From: Pseudarthrobacter sp. Fe7
GTDB taxonomy: Bacteria > Actinomycetota > Actinomycetes > Actinomycetales > Micrococcaceae
Direction of reading: 5' to 3'
Length of the DNA: 64,000 nucleotides
Assembly: GCA_024372495.1 (NCBI GenBank)
Contig: CP099977.1
Span: forward strand, 868,001 to 932,000
Shown: positions 32,724 to 42,152 of the stretch, one piece after another
Layout of the letters: every line of letters begins with the position of its first letter
Numbering within the stretch: the stretch's first letter is position 1
Notes under the pieces: generated by a model
Seen by the model: the letters and a program-made list of their open reading frames with translations, nothing else
Told to the model about the DNA's origin: nothing
Databases searched by the model: none
Position numbers and translations under genes: made by a program

Positions 32724-33756
32724 ATGAGTTCAGCAGCAACGACCGTGGCGCAGTCCCAACGGCAGCAGCCGGCACAACCGCAGCCGGCAGAACCGGCGGA
32801 AGCGCCGCCGGCCGGCGACAACCCACCGGCGCGGGTTGCCACGGACTATTCGTCCTACCGGGTGGTGGCAGCGAAGCATCCGTGGCGCTGGGTGGGAACG
32901 GCCGCCGTCGCGCTTGGCGTCCTGGCGGTGGCGTGGTCGCTGGCCACCAACCCGCGCTGGGAGTGGGGTGTGGTGGCACAGTGGTTCACCGCGCAGTCCG
33001 TGGTCAACGGGCTGGTGGAAACCCTGAAGCTGACCGCCATTTCCGGCATTCTCGGGTTCCTGCTCGGCTTCGTCCTGGCGCTCATGCGGCTCTCCGCCTC
33101 GCCGCTGCTGGTCTCGGTGTCCTGGATGTTCTCCTGGATCTTCCGCTCCACCCCGCTCCTGGTCCAGATGCTGCTTTGGTACAACCTGGGCTACCTGTAC
33201 GAGAAAATCAGCCTGGGGATCCCGTTCACGGACGTCCGGTTCTTCGAGGTCCAGACCACCACACTGATCAGCCAGTTTGCGGCAGCAGTGCTGGGCCTGA
33301 CCCTGAACCAGGCAGCCTACTCGGCCGAGATCATCCGCGGCGGCATCCTGTCCGTGGACCAAGGCCAGCCTGGAAGCCGCGGCAGCGCTGGGCATCCCGG
33401 CCTGGCGCCGCTCCACCCGGATTGTCCTGCCGCAGGCCATGCGCGCCATCCTGCCCACCGCGTTCAACGAGATCATCGGCCTGGTCAAGGGCACCTCGAT
33501 CGTCTACGTGCTGGCCTATTCCGAGCTGTTCTACACGGTCCAGGTGATCTACAACCGCACGCAGCAGGTCCTGCCGCTGCTGCTGGTGGCCACGCTTTGG
33601 TACATCGCGATCACCTCCGTGCTGAGCGTGTTCCAGTACTACATCGAACGGCACTACTCCAAGGGCGCGGTGCGGAACCTGCCGCTGACGCCCTTGCAGA
33701 AGGCCCGCAAATTCTTCGCCACCCACGCGTCCGTCCCCACCCGGAGGAACTTCTGA
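32724..33756 (+). CDS. Amino-acid-type ABC transporter permease
   Basis: A 343-aa His/Glu/Gln-family permease. After a Pro/Ala-rich cytosolic N-terminus of about 50 residues come five or more membrane helices and the EAAAALGIPAWRRSTRIVLPQAMR coupling loop that contacts the ATPase. One extra C at 33367-33371 (GGCCAGCTGGAA) splits the frame inside that loop. GAGGTGG ribosome site precedes ATG 32724. The TGA stop overlaps the ATG of the ATPase gene. Import substrate is probably a polar or sulfur-containing amino acid. Confidence 0.92.
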
Positions 33757-34566
33757 TGACTGAGACCCCTACCGCCCCCGCCGCCACCCGCGGCCTGGTG
33801 GAAATCACCGGCGTCCGCAAGTCGTTCGGCGCCACCGAAGTCCTCAAAGGCGTTAGCCTCACCGTGGAACCTGGCGGCGTGGCAGTGATCGTGGGCCCGT
33901 CCGGCTCCGGGAAGTCCACCCTGCTGCGCACCATCAACCACCTGGAGAAGGTGGACGGCGGCCACATCGCCATCGACGGCAAGCTGGTGGGCTACGAGGT
34001 CCGGGGCGACCGGCTGCACGAGCCTGCGCGAAAAGGACATCCTGAAACAGCGCACCGAAATCGGCATGGTGTTCCAGAACTTCAACCTGTTCCCGCACCT
34101 CACCGCGCTGGAGAATGTGGCGGAAGCGCCGGTGGTAGCCCAGGGCCGCTCCAAGGCGGAAGCCCGCCGCCGCGGCCTGGAATTGCTGGACCGGGTGGGC
34201 CTCAAGGACCGCGCCGATGCCTACCCGCGCCAGCTCTCCGGGGGCCAGCAGCAGCGCGTGGCGATTGCCCGGGCACTGGCCCTGGACCCCAAGATCCTGC
34301 TGTTTGACGAGCCCACCTCGGCCCTTGACCCCGAGCTGGTCAACGAGGTCCTGGACGTGATCCGCGAACTCGCCAAGTCCGGGACCACGCTGATCATCGT
34401 CACCCACGAGATGGGCTTCGCCCGCGACGTGGCGGACACCGTGGTGTTCATGGACCAGGGCCAGATCGTGGAACAGGGCACTCCGCAGGACATCTTCAGC
34501 AACCCCCAGGAACCGCGCACCCGGAGCTTCTTCTCCAAGGTGCTCGAACCGGCCTTCAACATCTAA
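33756..34566 (+). CDS. Amino-acid ABC transporter ATP-binding protein
   Basis: A 269-aa ATPase with Walker [11 protein letters not shown]-loop [11 protein letters not shown], signature [15 protein letters not shown], Walker [14 protein letters not shown] and the switch His in IVTHEMGF. One extra C at 34021-34025 (CACGAGCTGCGC) breaks the frame after the first 90 residues. It overlaps the permease stop by one base and precedes the binding protein by 10 bases. This is the GlnQ/HisP type that powers amino-acid import. Confidence 0.94.
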
Positions 34567-34575
34567 GGAACTCCC

Positions 34576-35631
34576 ATGGCTTTCCCCACCCCAACCCAGG
34601 CCGGCAGGCGCCGGGTGTCCGCACTCGCCGCACTTCCCGCGGTCGTCCTTCTTGGCACAGCCGCGCTGTCCGGCTGCGCGGATCCCGGCGCCTCCGCCGC
34701 GGGCAACCCCAGCGGAGGAACGCAGACGACGGCGGCCCGCAACGGCGTGGTCTACAACACTTCACCTGACCAGCAGCGGATCCGGGCGGAGAAGGACGCG
34801 GCGCTCGCCGCCAAGGTCCCCGAGCTGATCGGCAAGGACGGCAAGCTGACCGTGGCCACCACGGCCGGTTCCATCCCGCTGTCCTTCCACGCCACCGACG
34901 ACAAGACTCCGATCGGCTCCGAGCTGGACATCGCCCAGGCGGTAGCGGACAAGCTGGGCCTGGAGCTGGACGTGCAGGTGACGTCCTGGGAGAACTGGCC
35001 GCTGAAGACCCAGTCCGGCGACTTCGAGGCCGTCTTCTCCAATGTGGGCGTGAACAAGGACCGGGTGAAGCTGTTCGACTTCGCCAGCTACCGGGCCGCG
35101 TACATGGGCTTTGAGGCCAAGAAGTCCGCCACCTATGACATCAAGGGCGCGGACGACATCTCCGGCCTGAAAATCTCGGTGGGCTCCGGCACCAACCAGG
35201 AGAAAATCCTGCTGGCCTGGAACAAGGAACTGGAGGGCAAGGGGAAGCCGCCGGCCACGCTGCAGTACTACTCGTCCGACGCCGACACCATCCTGGCCCT
35301 GTCCTCCGGCCGGACGGACCTCAACATCGCGCCGTACCCGTCCACCGTGTACCGGGAGAACACCCGTGACGACCTGAAGGTGGTGGGCAAGGTCAACGCC
35401 GGCTGGCCGTCCGAAACCCTGGTGGCCGCCACGACCCTTCGCGGGAACGGGCTGGCGCCGGTGATTTCCGAGGCGCTGAACGAGGTCATCAAGGACGGCT
35501 CCTACGGGAAGGTCCTTGAACGCTGGGGCCTGTCCGAGGAAGCGCTGCCGGAATCCAAAACCATCACTGCCGAAAACTACGCGGCGACGCAGGCCACGGC
35601 CGTGCCTTCACAGGCAGGAAAGGCATCATGA
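34576..35631 (+). CDS. Amino-acid ABC transporter substrate-binding lipoprotein
   Basis: A 351-aa lipoprotein: signal peptide with lipobox ALSGC at about residues 30-34, then a family-3 solute-binding domain (KLTVATTAGSIPLSFHATDD; GSELDIAQAVADKLGL; FEAVFSNVGVNKDRVKLFDF; ISGLKISVGSGTNQEK). The usual ligand Arg/Asp pattern for alpha-amino acids is only partly kept, so the ligand may be a modified amino acid. Its stop overlaps the start of the first monooxygenase in ATGA, tying uptake to catabolism. Confidence 0.93.
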   Translation: MAFPTPTQAGRRRVSALAALPAVVLLGTAALSGCADPGASAAGNPSGGTQTTAARNGVVYNTSPDQQRIRAEKDAALAAKVPELIGKDGKLTVATTAGSIPLSFHATDDKTPIGSELDIAQAVADKLGLELDVQVTSWENWPLKTQSGDFEAVFSNVGVNKDRVKLFDFASYRAAYMGFEAKKSATYDIKGADDISGLKISVGSGTNQEKILLAWNKELEGKGKPPATLQYYSSDADTILALSSGRTDLNIAPYPSTVYRENTRDDLKVVGKVNAGWPSETLVAATTLRGNGLAPVISEALNEVIKDGSYGKVLERWGLSEEALPESKTITAENYAATQATAVPSQAGKAS

Positions 35632-36694
35632 ACGCAGTACACCCACGCAAACAAGGCTTCCTGGCCATCGAGCCTCGACGGCGCAGGTTGGGACGGCGCG
35701 GACATCACCCGTGCCGTGCTGGCAGCCGAGTCCGCCGGCTTCCACGCCGCCACCTTCACCGATGCGCCCGCTCCGGGCCGGACAAACGCGCTCCAGCGGG
35801 CTGCTTTCGCGGGACCGGTGTCCCGAACCATTGCGCTGGTGCCCGAGGTGGACACCATATATACGGAGCCGTTCCACATCTCCACCCAGGCTGGCCAGCC
35901 TGGACTACGTCTCCGGCGGCCGCGCCGGATGGATCGTCACCGCAGCTGAGGCACCCGAGGCTGCTGCCGCCGTCGGCCGCTCTTCCGTCACTGGTGCCGC
36001 GTTGGGCCAGGAGGCCGCGGCGTCCGTCGAGGTGTCCCGCCGGTTGTGGGATTCCTGGGAGGACGACGCCGTGATCCGCGATGTTGGCACCGGCCGGTAC
36101 ATCGACGTGGACAAGCTGCACTATGCAGACTTCGAAACGCCTGCGGGCTTTGCCGGTCCCGGGTATTCCGTGAAGGGGCCGTCCATCATCCCGCGGCCGC
36201 TGCAGGGGCAGCTGCCCGTGCTGGCCGCCGCTTCGCTGATTGGCGAGGTTCCGGTGGAGGCAGTGGACGCCGTGCTGGTGTCCGCCCCGACGCCGGAACT
36301 GCTCGCTGCCGAGGTCCGTGATGTGCGGGCCAGGGTGGGAGCCGGCGTTGCGGTTGTTGCCGGGCTCGACGTGGTCCTGGACGCCCGGGGGCAGGCCGCG
36401 GCTGCGCGGGGTGCATTGTTCGACGGCGGCCGTGCGGCCTTTACAGGATCTGCGGACGGCCTCGCTGACTTCCTCGCGGACCTCCTCAAGGAGGCCGACG
36501 GCGTGCGGCTGCACCCGGCGTCGCTCTTTGTGGAGATCGAGGAGCCTGGGCCGCCTGGTGCTGCCGGCCTGCGCCGCCGCGGGGCTCTCCGTCCGGTGCT
36601 CCAGGATGGCACCTTCCGCGACCTGCTTGGCCTGGAACGCCCGGCCAGCCGCTACGCATCTGCCCCCGCCGTGCCTGCCGGCGCTGGAAAGTAA
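35628..36694 (+). CDS. Luciferase-like monooxygenase (LLM), frame-interrupted
   Basis: After correction a 354-aa LLM-family protein (GFLAIELDGAGW; AESAGFHAATFTD; FHISTQLASLDYVSGGRAGWIVTAA; RDLLGLERPASRYA). Extra bases occur at AGCT sites 35671-35675, 35888-35892 (as AGGCT) and 36543-36547; one base is missing near 36597. Members use reduced FMN from a reductase to oxidise or cleave small molecules. The family is recognisable but the substrate is not. It overlaps the binding-protein gene and precedes a second, larger LLM. The FMN reductase is not in the window, unless the divergent FAD/NAD(P) protein serves. Confidence 0.83.
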
Positions 36695-36703
36695 GGAAAA
36701 TCC

Positions 36704-38077
36704 ATGACACAGCACAACCGTGCTAAATCCGACGTCTTCCAGCCCACCGGCCAGATCCAGTTCGGCATTTTCTTCCAGGGCGTCAACTCCGGCACCATCT
36801 GGAAGGCGGCCGAATCGGGCTCGCAGACGGACTTCGAATCGTTCCGCCGCATCGCCCAGACCGCCGAGCGCGGACTGTTCGCCGCGTTCTTTCTGGGCGA
36901 GGGCCTGCGCCTGCGGGAACACCTCGGACGCCCGCACGCGCTGGACGTGGTGGGCCGCCCGGACGCGCAGACCATGCTGGCCGCCCTGGCGTCGGTGACC
37001 AAAAACATTGGCCTGGTGGCCACCCAGAACACCACCTACAACGATCCCGCGGACCTTGCCCATAGGCTCGCGTCGCTGGACCTGATCTCCGGCGGCCGTG
37101 CCGCGTGGAACATCGTGACCACGGACAATGCCTGGACCGGGGCGAACTTCCGGCGCGGCGGCTACCTGGACCACGCGGACCGGTACAAGCACGCCGAAGC
37201 GTTCGTGGAGACGGCCAAGCGGATCTGGGACTCCTGGGAAACGCCGGACGGGCCTGCCCGGCGGGTGCTGCACCAAGGCCAGCACTACACGGTGGACGTG
37301 ACGCCGCGGCTGCCGCGCAGCGACCAGTACCGGCCGGTGCTGTTCCAGGCCGGGGATTCGCCTGAGGGCCGCAACTTCGCAGCGCGGCAAGCGGACGTGA
37401 TCTTCTCCGCGCACCCTAAGTTCGACGACGCCGTGGAGTTCCGCAAGGACCTCGTGGAGCGTTCCCGGGCTGCGGGCCGCGGTGCCAACGCCGTGCAGAT
37501 CATGCCGGCCAGCGAGTTCATCCTCGCCGCCACGGCGGAAGAGGCCGCGGAAAAGAAGGAGTGGGTGCGTAGCCTCCAGATCGGACCGCAGCAGGCCGTG
37601 GCCTATCTGGAGCAGTTCTGGGGCCGCGAGCTGTCTTCGTACGATCCGGACGGGCCGCTGCCGGAGATCGATCCGGTGGTGGAGGAGACCTCGGAGACCC
37701 GCGGCAGCGGCTTCCATGGTGCCAAAGCACGGCAGTTGGCGGACCAGTGGCGGGCCGAGGCCAAGGACAAGGGGCTGTCCATCCGGCAGTTCGTCACCTC
37801 CAAGACGGCCCGGATCGATTCCACCTTCACCGGCTCCTACGCGGCGGTGGCGGACCAGGCGGCCGAGTACGCGCGGGTGGGCGCGGTGGACGGTTTCAAC
37901 ATTTCGCCGTGGCTGGTTCCCTCCGGGCTGGATGACATCGTGAACCACCTGGTGCCGGAGCTGCAGGAACGCGGCGTGTACCCCACGGAGTACCGCGGGC
38001 GCACGCTCCGCGAACACCTTGGCCTGGAAACGCCGGTGCGGTCCGCTGATGAGGCCGCCGCGGCGGTCCGCGCCTGA
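36704..38077 (+). CDS. NtaA/SnaA/DszA-type FMN-dependent monooxygenase
   Basis: A 457-aa intact monooxygenase. FGIFFQGVNSGTIWK, TQNTTYNDPADLAHRLASLD, ISGGRAAWNIVTTDN and WDSWE are typical of the nitrilotriacetate/DszA group, as is the C-terminal GFNISPWLVPSGLDDIVNHLVPELQERG. AAGGAA ribosome site before ATG 36704. In Bacillus, relatives stand beside cystine-type ABC importers and take part in breaking down S-modified cysteines; the gene order here is similar. Substrate remains inference. Confidence 0.92.
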   Translation: MTQHNRAKSDVFQPTGQIQFGIFFQGVNSGTIWKAAESGSQTDFESFRRIAQTAERGLFAAFFLGEGLRLREHLGRPHALDVVGRPDAQTMLAALASVTKNIGLVATQNTTYNDPADLAHRLASLDLISGGRAAWNIVTTDNAWTGANFRRGGYLDHADRYKHAEAFVETAKRIWDSWETPDGPARRVLHQGQHYTVDVTPRLPRSDQYRPVLFQAGDSPEGRNFAARQADVIFSAHPKFDDAVEFRKDLVERSRAAGRGANAVQIMPASEFILAATAEEAAEKKEWVRSLQIGPQQAVAYLEQFWGRELSSYDPDGPLPEIDPVVEETSETRGSGFHGAKARQLADQWRAEAKDKGLSIRQFVTSKTARIDSTFTGSYAAVADQAAEYARVGAVDGFNISPWLVPSGLDDIVNHLVPELQERGVYPTEYRGRTLREHLGLETPVRSADEAAAAVRA

Positions 38078-38232
38078 TGCGCATGGCCGGACGTGCTGGA
38101 AGGGACGACGACGGCGGCGGGGTGAGTGCCGTCGTCGGCCCTTCCAGCGCGAACCCTTCCGTGGATGCCTGCGCCTGGACCGTCAGGCTCCAGCTGACGG
38201 TGTGGGAGCAGTGGCTATAGGGTTGGGCACCA
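38078..38232. other. Intergenic region after the monooxygenase operon
   Basis: Contains an imperfect inverted repeat (CTGGAAGGGACGACGACGGC ... GCCGTCGTCGGCCCTTCCAG, 38097-38151) that forms a long hairpin and is a likely terminator for the operon. Nothing else is visible. Confidence 0.6.
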
Positions 38233-38319
38233 CTAGTCGGTTTCCGGTCTTTGGCAGTAGAAGCAGGTGCCGGCGTCGCAGTCTTCTGCTGTTTCCTGCT
38301 CCGTTTGGCGCTCACTCAT
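38233..38319 (-). CDS. Candidate 28-aa cysteine-rich microprotein
   Basis: ATG 38319 opens a 28-residue frame MSERQTEQETAEDC, then DAGTCFYC, then QRPETD and TAG. The three Cys form C-x4-C-x2-C and the rest is acidic and polar. An AAAGGA ribosome-site-like sequence lies about 7 bases upstream. It stands 110 bases downstream of dctA on the same strand. I know no family for it; it could be a metal- or redox-binding small protein or chance. Confidence 0.4.
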   Translation of the reverse strand: MSERQTEQETAEDCDAGTCFYCQRPETD

Positions 38320-38429
38320 TCCGGGTCCTTTCCGTGGGGATTGTGAAGTAGAACCCCTTGCAAGGGTTTGCCCGGAACCCCTGCTGGGATCCCGGGCAAA
38401 CACCGGGGGCGGGTGGCCTGCCGGGCAGG

Positions 38430-39740
38430 TTAGTGTGCCAGGGCAGGCTCGGCCAGCTGAACCTTTTCCGCCTCGGTGGGCACGAAGCCGGCCTGGAGCT
38501 CGGAACGGAGCTTGCCCATGTCCAGCTCACCCTGCCACTTGGCGATCGCCACGCAGGAGACGATGTTGCAGACCGTGCTGGTGAGGGCGCGGGCCTCGCT
38601 CATGAAGCGGTCGATGCCCACGATGAGGGCCACGCCGGCTACGGGAAGGGTCGGCATCACCGTCAGGGTTGCAACCAGGGCCACGAAGCCGCTTCCAGTG
38701 ACGCCTGCCGCGCCCTTGGAGGTCAGCAGCATCATGCCGAGCATCAGCAGGATCTGGTCCCAGCTGAGGTGGATGTCGCAGGCCTGGGCGATGAACATGG
38801 AGGCCAGGGTGAGGTAAATGGCCGTGCCGGTGAGGTTGAAGGAGTAGCCGGTGGGGACCACAAGGCCCACCACGCTGCGGTCGCAGCCGATCCGTTCGAG
38901 CTTGGACAGCAGGCGCGGCAGGACGGGTTCGCTGGAGGACGTGGCCAGGACGATCAGGAATTCGTCCTTGAAGTAGCGCAGGATCTGCCACAGGCTGAAG
39001 CCGGTCATCCTGGCCAGGATCCCCAGGCCAACCACCACGAAAACAATGCAGGCGGCGTAAAAGGCAAGGATCAGCATGCCGAGGTTTCCGATGGAGTGGG
39101 CGCCGTACTTGCCAACGGTGAAGGCCATGGCCCCAAAGGCGCCCAGCGGGGCAACCTTCATGATGTAGCCGAACATGATGAAGAGCAGCTTGTTGAAGCT
39201 GTTGACCACGTCCAGTGCCAGCTTGCCGGGTGCTCCGAGCTTGCTGAAGGCGAAGCCGCACAGCAGGGCAATGACCAGCACGGGCAGGACTTCACCGTCG
39301 GCGAAGGCGCCCACGAAGGTGGTGGGGATGATGCTCAGGATGAAGTCCACCGGGTTGCTGCTGGGCAGCTGGGTTGTGTACTTCTGGGCCACCGAAGAGT
39401 CCAGGTGCGTGGGATCGATGTGCATGCCGGCGCCTGGCTGGAACAGCGTCACCGCGGCCAGGCCCAGGGCCAGGGCGAGTGCCGTCAGGGCGTAGAAGAG
39501 GCCGAGCGAGCGGATCAGCGTGGGACCCACCTTTTTGGTGTCCCGCAGGGAGGTGATGCCTCCCACGATGGTGCAGAACACGATGGGGGCGATCATGAAC
39601 TTCACGAGTTTCACGAAGCCGTCGCCGATAGGCTTGAGGGAGGCGCCGAGGTCCGGCCACAGTGCGCCCACAACGACGCCGAGGGCGACTCCGATGAGTA
39701 CCTGGACATACAGGTGTCCGAGGATGGATTTGATCTTCAT
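38430..39740 (-). CDS. dctA: C4-dicarboxylate:cation symporter (DctA/DAACS family)
   Basis: A 436-aa membrane transporter. Family signatures are LATSSSEPVLPRLLSKLE (HP1 tip), GYSFNLTGTAIYLTLASMFIAQA, and GVTGSGFVALVATL (HP2), with FVKLVKFMIAPIVFCTIVGGI near the start. The frame is intact. AGGAAG ribosome site 7 bases before ATG. It follows prpF copy 1 by 53 bases on the same strand, so the importer and isomerase are likely co-transcribed and may bring in a di- or tricarboxylate that the isomerase then acts on. Confidence 0.94.
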   Translation of the reverse strand: MKIKSILGHLYVQVLIGVALGVVVGALWPDLGASLKPIGDGFVKLVKFMIAPIVFCTIVGGITSLRDTKKVGPTLIRSLGLFYALTALALALGLAAVTLFQPGAGMHIDPTHLDSSVAQKYTTQLPSSNPVDFILSIIPTTFVGAFADGEVLPVLVIALLCGFAFSKLGAPGKLALDVVNSFNKLLFIMFGYIMKVAPLGAFGAMAFTVGKYGAHSIGNLGMLILAFYAACIVFVVVGLGILARMTGFSLWQILRYFKDEFLIVLATSSSEPVLPRLLSKLERIGCDRSVVGLVVPTGYSFNLTGTAIYLTLASMFIAQACDIHLSWDQILLMLGMMLLTSKGAAGVTGSGFVALVATLTVMPTLPVAGVALIVGIDRFMSEARALTSTVCNIVSCVAIAKWQGELDMGKLRSELQAGFVPTEAEKVQLAEPALAH

Positions 39741-39793
39741 TGAACAACTTCCTGGTTGGTGCGGCCCTTTAATGATGGGGCAAAGAAGGGGTT

Positions 39794-40931
39794 TTAAGCG
39801 GACAGTTCGGCGGCCGGGGCCACGTCGATGTCTGCGGTGGCGATGTGGCGGGCTGCCCGGTGGAGCGCCACTTCGCTGACTATGCCGTTTACATCGGAAA
39901 TCATTTCGGCGGTGACCACGCCGGCGGGCGTTCCGATCCGCAGTATGCGGGGAGTTCCGGCGGTGGAGGGTTGGCCCGCCGCGTTGGCTACGACCGACGA
40001 CGGCTGCGAGGCTGCGAGGGCAACTGCCACGGCTGAGGTCAGGCCGATGGCGGGGTGGGGTGCAAGCATGGACAGCATCCGCACCCGCACGTCGTGGCTG
40101 CCGGCAGGGATGGTTGTTCCGTCCGCGGCGGTGTAGTCGCCGGCAGGCGCCACAACCCCGACTTTCGGGACAGCGTTCTGCGGCGGATCCTCAGGCTTCC
40201 GCAGCCCCATGATGAGGCCGGCTGATGCCCGTGCCGCGGTGAGCGTGGGCAGTTGCCCGGCGAGGTTGTCCGTCATCGAGGAAAGATCGACGCCGGCCTC
40301 CTCGGCCGGGAGGAGCACAGCGGGTGCGCCGGCGTCCACCATCGTTGCGCTCAGGATCCTGCCGTTGACCTGGAGCCTGGTCCACTGTGTTGCCGGTAGG
40401 CAGGAGTGCACCGGTGTTCTGGCCCCAGGGGCCGTGGAACGAGAGGCTGACGGGAACACCGGCGGCGCTGCTGCCGGGAACCCTGGCCAAACCCGATTTG
40501 GGAATGCGCCCTCCCGGGGTGGGTACCGTTCCGGTCAGCACCGCGCCGGAGGTGACATGGCGCATGCGGACCTTGGTCATGCCGTCCCGGGTGGGAACGA
40601 TGCCCGACTGTACTGCGAACAGGGCAATGGCGGTGGCGCAGTTGCCGCAGTTGGAACCGAGCTCAACGGTGGGGTCACCGATTCCCACCTGGGCGAAAAG
40701 GTAGTCGAGGTCTGCCTCGGCACCCGGGGTCGCCCAGATGACTGCAGCCTTCGACGTGGTGGACGTTCCGCCGCCCACGCCGTCCAGCTGCCGCGCATCC
40801 GCTGCGCCGAAAGCGGCTGACAGCAGTGCGGGGATTTCCTCGCGGGTGGGGGCGTGGAGGGCCACGTCCCTGGCATCGAAGAGCCAGCACTTGCTGGTGC
40901 CGCCCCGGTACCAATGTCCTTTGAGTCCCAC
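39794..40931 (-). CDS. PrpF-family aconitate/methylaconitate-type isomerase, copy 1
   Basis: A 378-aa PrpF/DUF453 protein after removing one extra base at 40374-40378. Motifs: YRGGTSKCWLF, DGVGGGTSTTSKAAVI, LGSNCGNCATAIALFAV with the catalytic-type Cys, MVDAGAPAVLL, and LAPHPAIGLTSAVAVA. PrpF members move double bonds in aconitate-like acids or 4-oxalomesaconate. Gene order prpF-dctA with a divergent LysR suggests a carboxylate catabolic unit. Exact substrate is not decidable. Confidence 0.9.
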
Positions 40932-41059
40932 TGTATTTCTCCCTCGTAACGTGCAGGTGCTCTACTTCACAGCACCTTGTACTTATACGATCCGGGATGC
41001 GAGCCTTCAGCACAATCGCAAATAAATGGACGACTATCTACTTTTGCTAAACTCAACCT

Positions 41060-41962
41060 ATGGCAATCCTCGACCTGCACCGGCTTCATGTGCTCCGTGA
41101 AGTGGGCCGTTCCGGCTCGCTGACCTCCGCTGCCGCGGCCCTTTCGTTCACGACCTCGGCGGTCTCGCAGCAGATAGCCAAACTTGAGCAGGAGATGGGT
41201 GTGGTCCTCATCGAGCGCCATCCCCGCGGCGTGGTCCTCACGGAAGCGGGACACGCCCTCCTGCACTACGCCGACGACATCGACAGGACTGTTGAAGCTG
41301 CCCGCGCCGAGATGGGGGAGTTCGCCGGGCTTCGGCGGGGCCAGCTTCGTCTGGGCACCTTTCCCACGGGTGGAGCCTCGCTGATGCCCGACGTCGTGCT
41401 GGCGTTCCGCGCGCGCCACCCGGAGGTGGCAGTCACCGTTGTCAGTGCCCGGCGGGACGGCCTGCTGGAACGGCTGCGGCGGCGGGAAATCGAATTGACG
41501 CTGCTGTGGGACTATCCCTGGCAGCAAATCGACGATCCTGACTTGACCCTGGTCAGGCTGACGAACGATCCAACTGTGCTGCTGGTACCGCGGGAGCACC
41601 CCATCGCAAAACTGGGCTCTGTCCGCATTGGCGCACTGAGCGACCAGGAATGGGTGGTGCGCGACGAGCACCCCGTGGCCGACGTCCTCAGCCGGGTATG
41701 CCGCGATGCGGGCTTCGAGCCGCGGATCGCGTTCGCGGCCAACGACTACCAGGAGACACAGGGCATGGTGGCTGCAGGCATCGGGATCGCCCTGGCACCC
41801 AAGCTGGCGCTGACCGCCCTCCGCCCCGACGTCGTCGCGGTCCCGCTCGCCGGTTCGCCAAAGCGCCGCATCCTCCTTGCCCATCTGGCAAACCGGCGGC
41901 TCAGCCCCGCCGCGCAGCAGGCCACCAAGGTGTTCCGGTCCATCGCCAAGGGCGGTTCCTGA
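41060..41962 (+). CDS. LysR-family transcriptional regulator
   Basis: A 300-aa LysR protein with N-terminal HTH (LHVLREVGRSGSLTSAAAALSFTTSAVSQQIAKLE) and a LysR substrate-binding domain (LRLGTFPTGGASLMPDVV; LLWDYPWQQ; GMVAAGIGIALAPKLAL). It is divergent from prpF copy 1-dctA, separated by 128 bases, the usual arrangement for a LysR activator and its target. A co-inducer would be a carboxylate of that pathway. Confidence 0.93.
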   Translation: MAILDLHRLHVLREVGRSGSLTSAAAALSFTTSAVSQQIAKLEQEMGVVLIERHPRGVVLTEAGHALLHYADDIDRTVEAARAEMGEFAGLRRGQLRLGTFPTGGASLMPDVVLAFRARHPEVAVTVVSARRDGLLERLRRREIELTLLWDYPWQQIDDPDLTLVRLTNDPTVLLVPREHPIAKLGSVRIGALSDQEWVVRDEHPVADVLSRVCRDAGFEPRIAFAANDYQETQGMVAAGIGIALAPKLALTALRPDVVAVPLAGSPKRRILLAHLANRRLSPAAQQATKVFRSIAKGGS

Positions 41963-42105
41963 CCAAGCCGTACTGATAAAGGGGGTGCCGCCGTCGTGCG
42001 CTGTGTTTCCTGATGCCTACCGGGCCAGGGGGCCGGTAACCAGTGCGCGGGCAAGGCTGTGTGCGGTGCGTTCAGGGGGCTCCTGGTGGTGGGTGAAACC
42101 AAAAA

Positions 42106-42139
42106 GCCTGGGGACCCGGCGGAGGCCGGGTCCCCAGGC
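42106..42139 (-). terminator. Intrinsic terminator of the carboxylate ABC operon
   Basis: Perfect 15-base hairpin GCCTGGGGACCCGGC / GCCGGGTCCCCAGGC with a 4-base loop. On the minus strand it is followed by TTTTT, a classical terminator 14 bases after the binding-protein stop. The other part of 41963-42152 shows nothing else. Confidence 0.92.
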
Positions 42140-42152
42140 GCGGGATTCCGGG

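Noticed and set aside
35756..38017. A 753-codon minus-strand open frame opposite the two monooxygenase genes
   Set aside because: It lies fully antisense to genes with clear family motifs. Long antisense frames are common in high-GC DNA and its translation is low-complexity His/Arg/Gly with no family features.
38358..39743. A 461-codon plus-strand open frame opposite dctA
   Set aside because: Antisense shadow with Gln/His/Gly-rich translation; dctA motifs are complete on the other strand.
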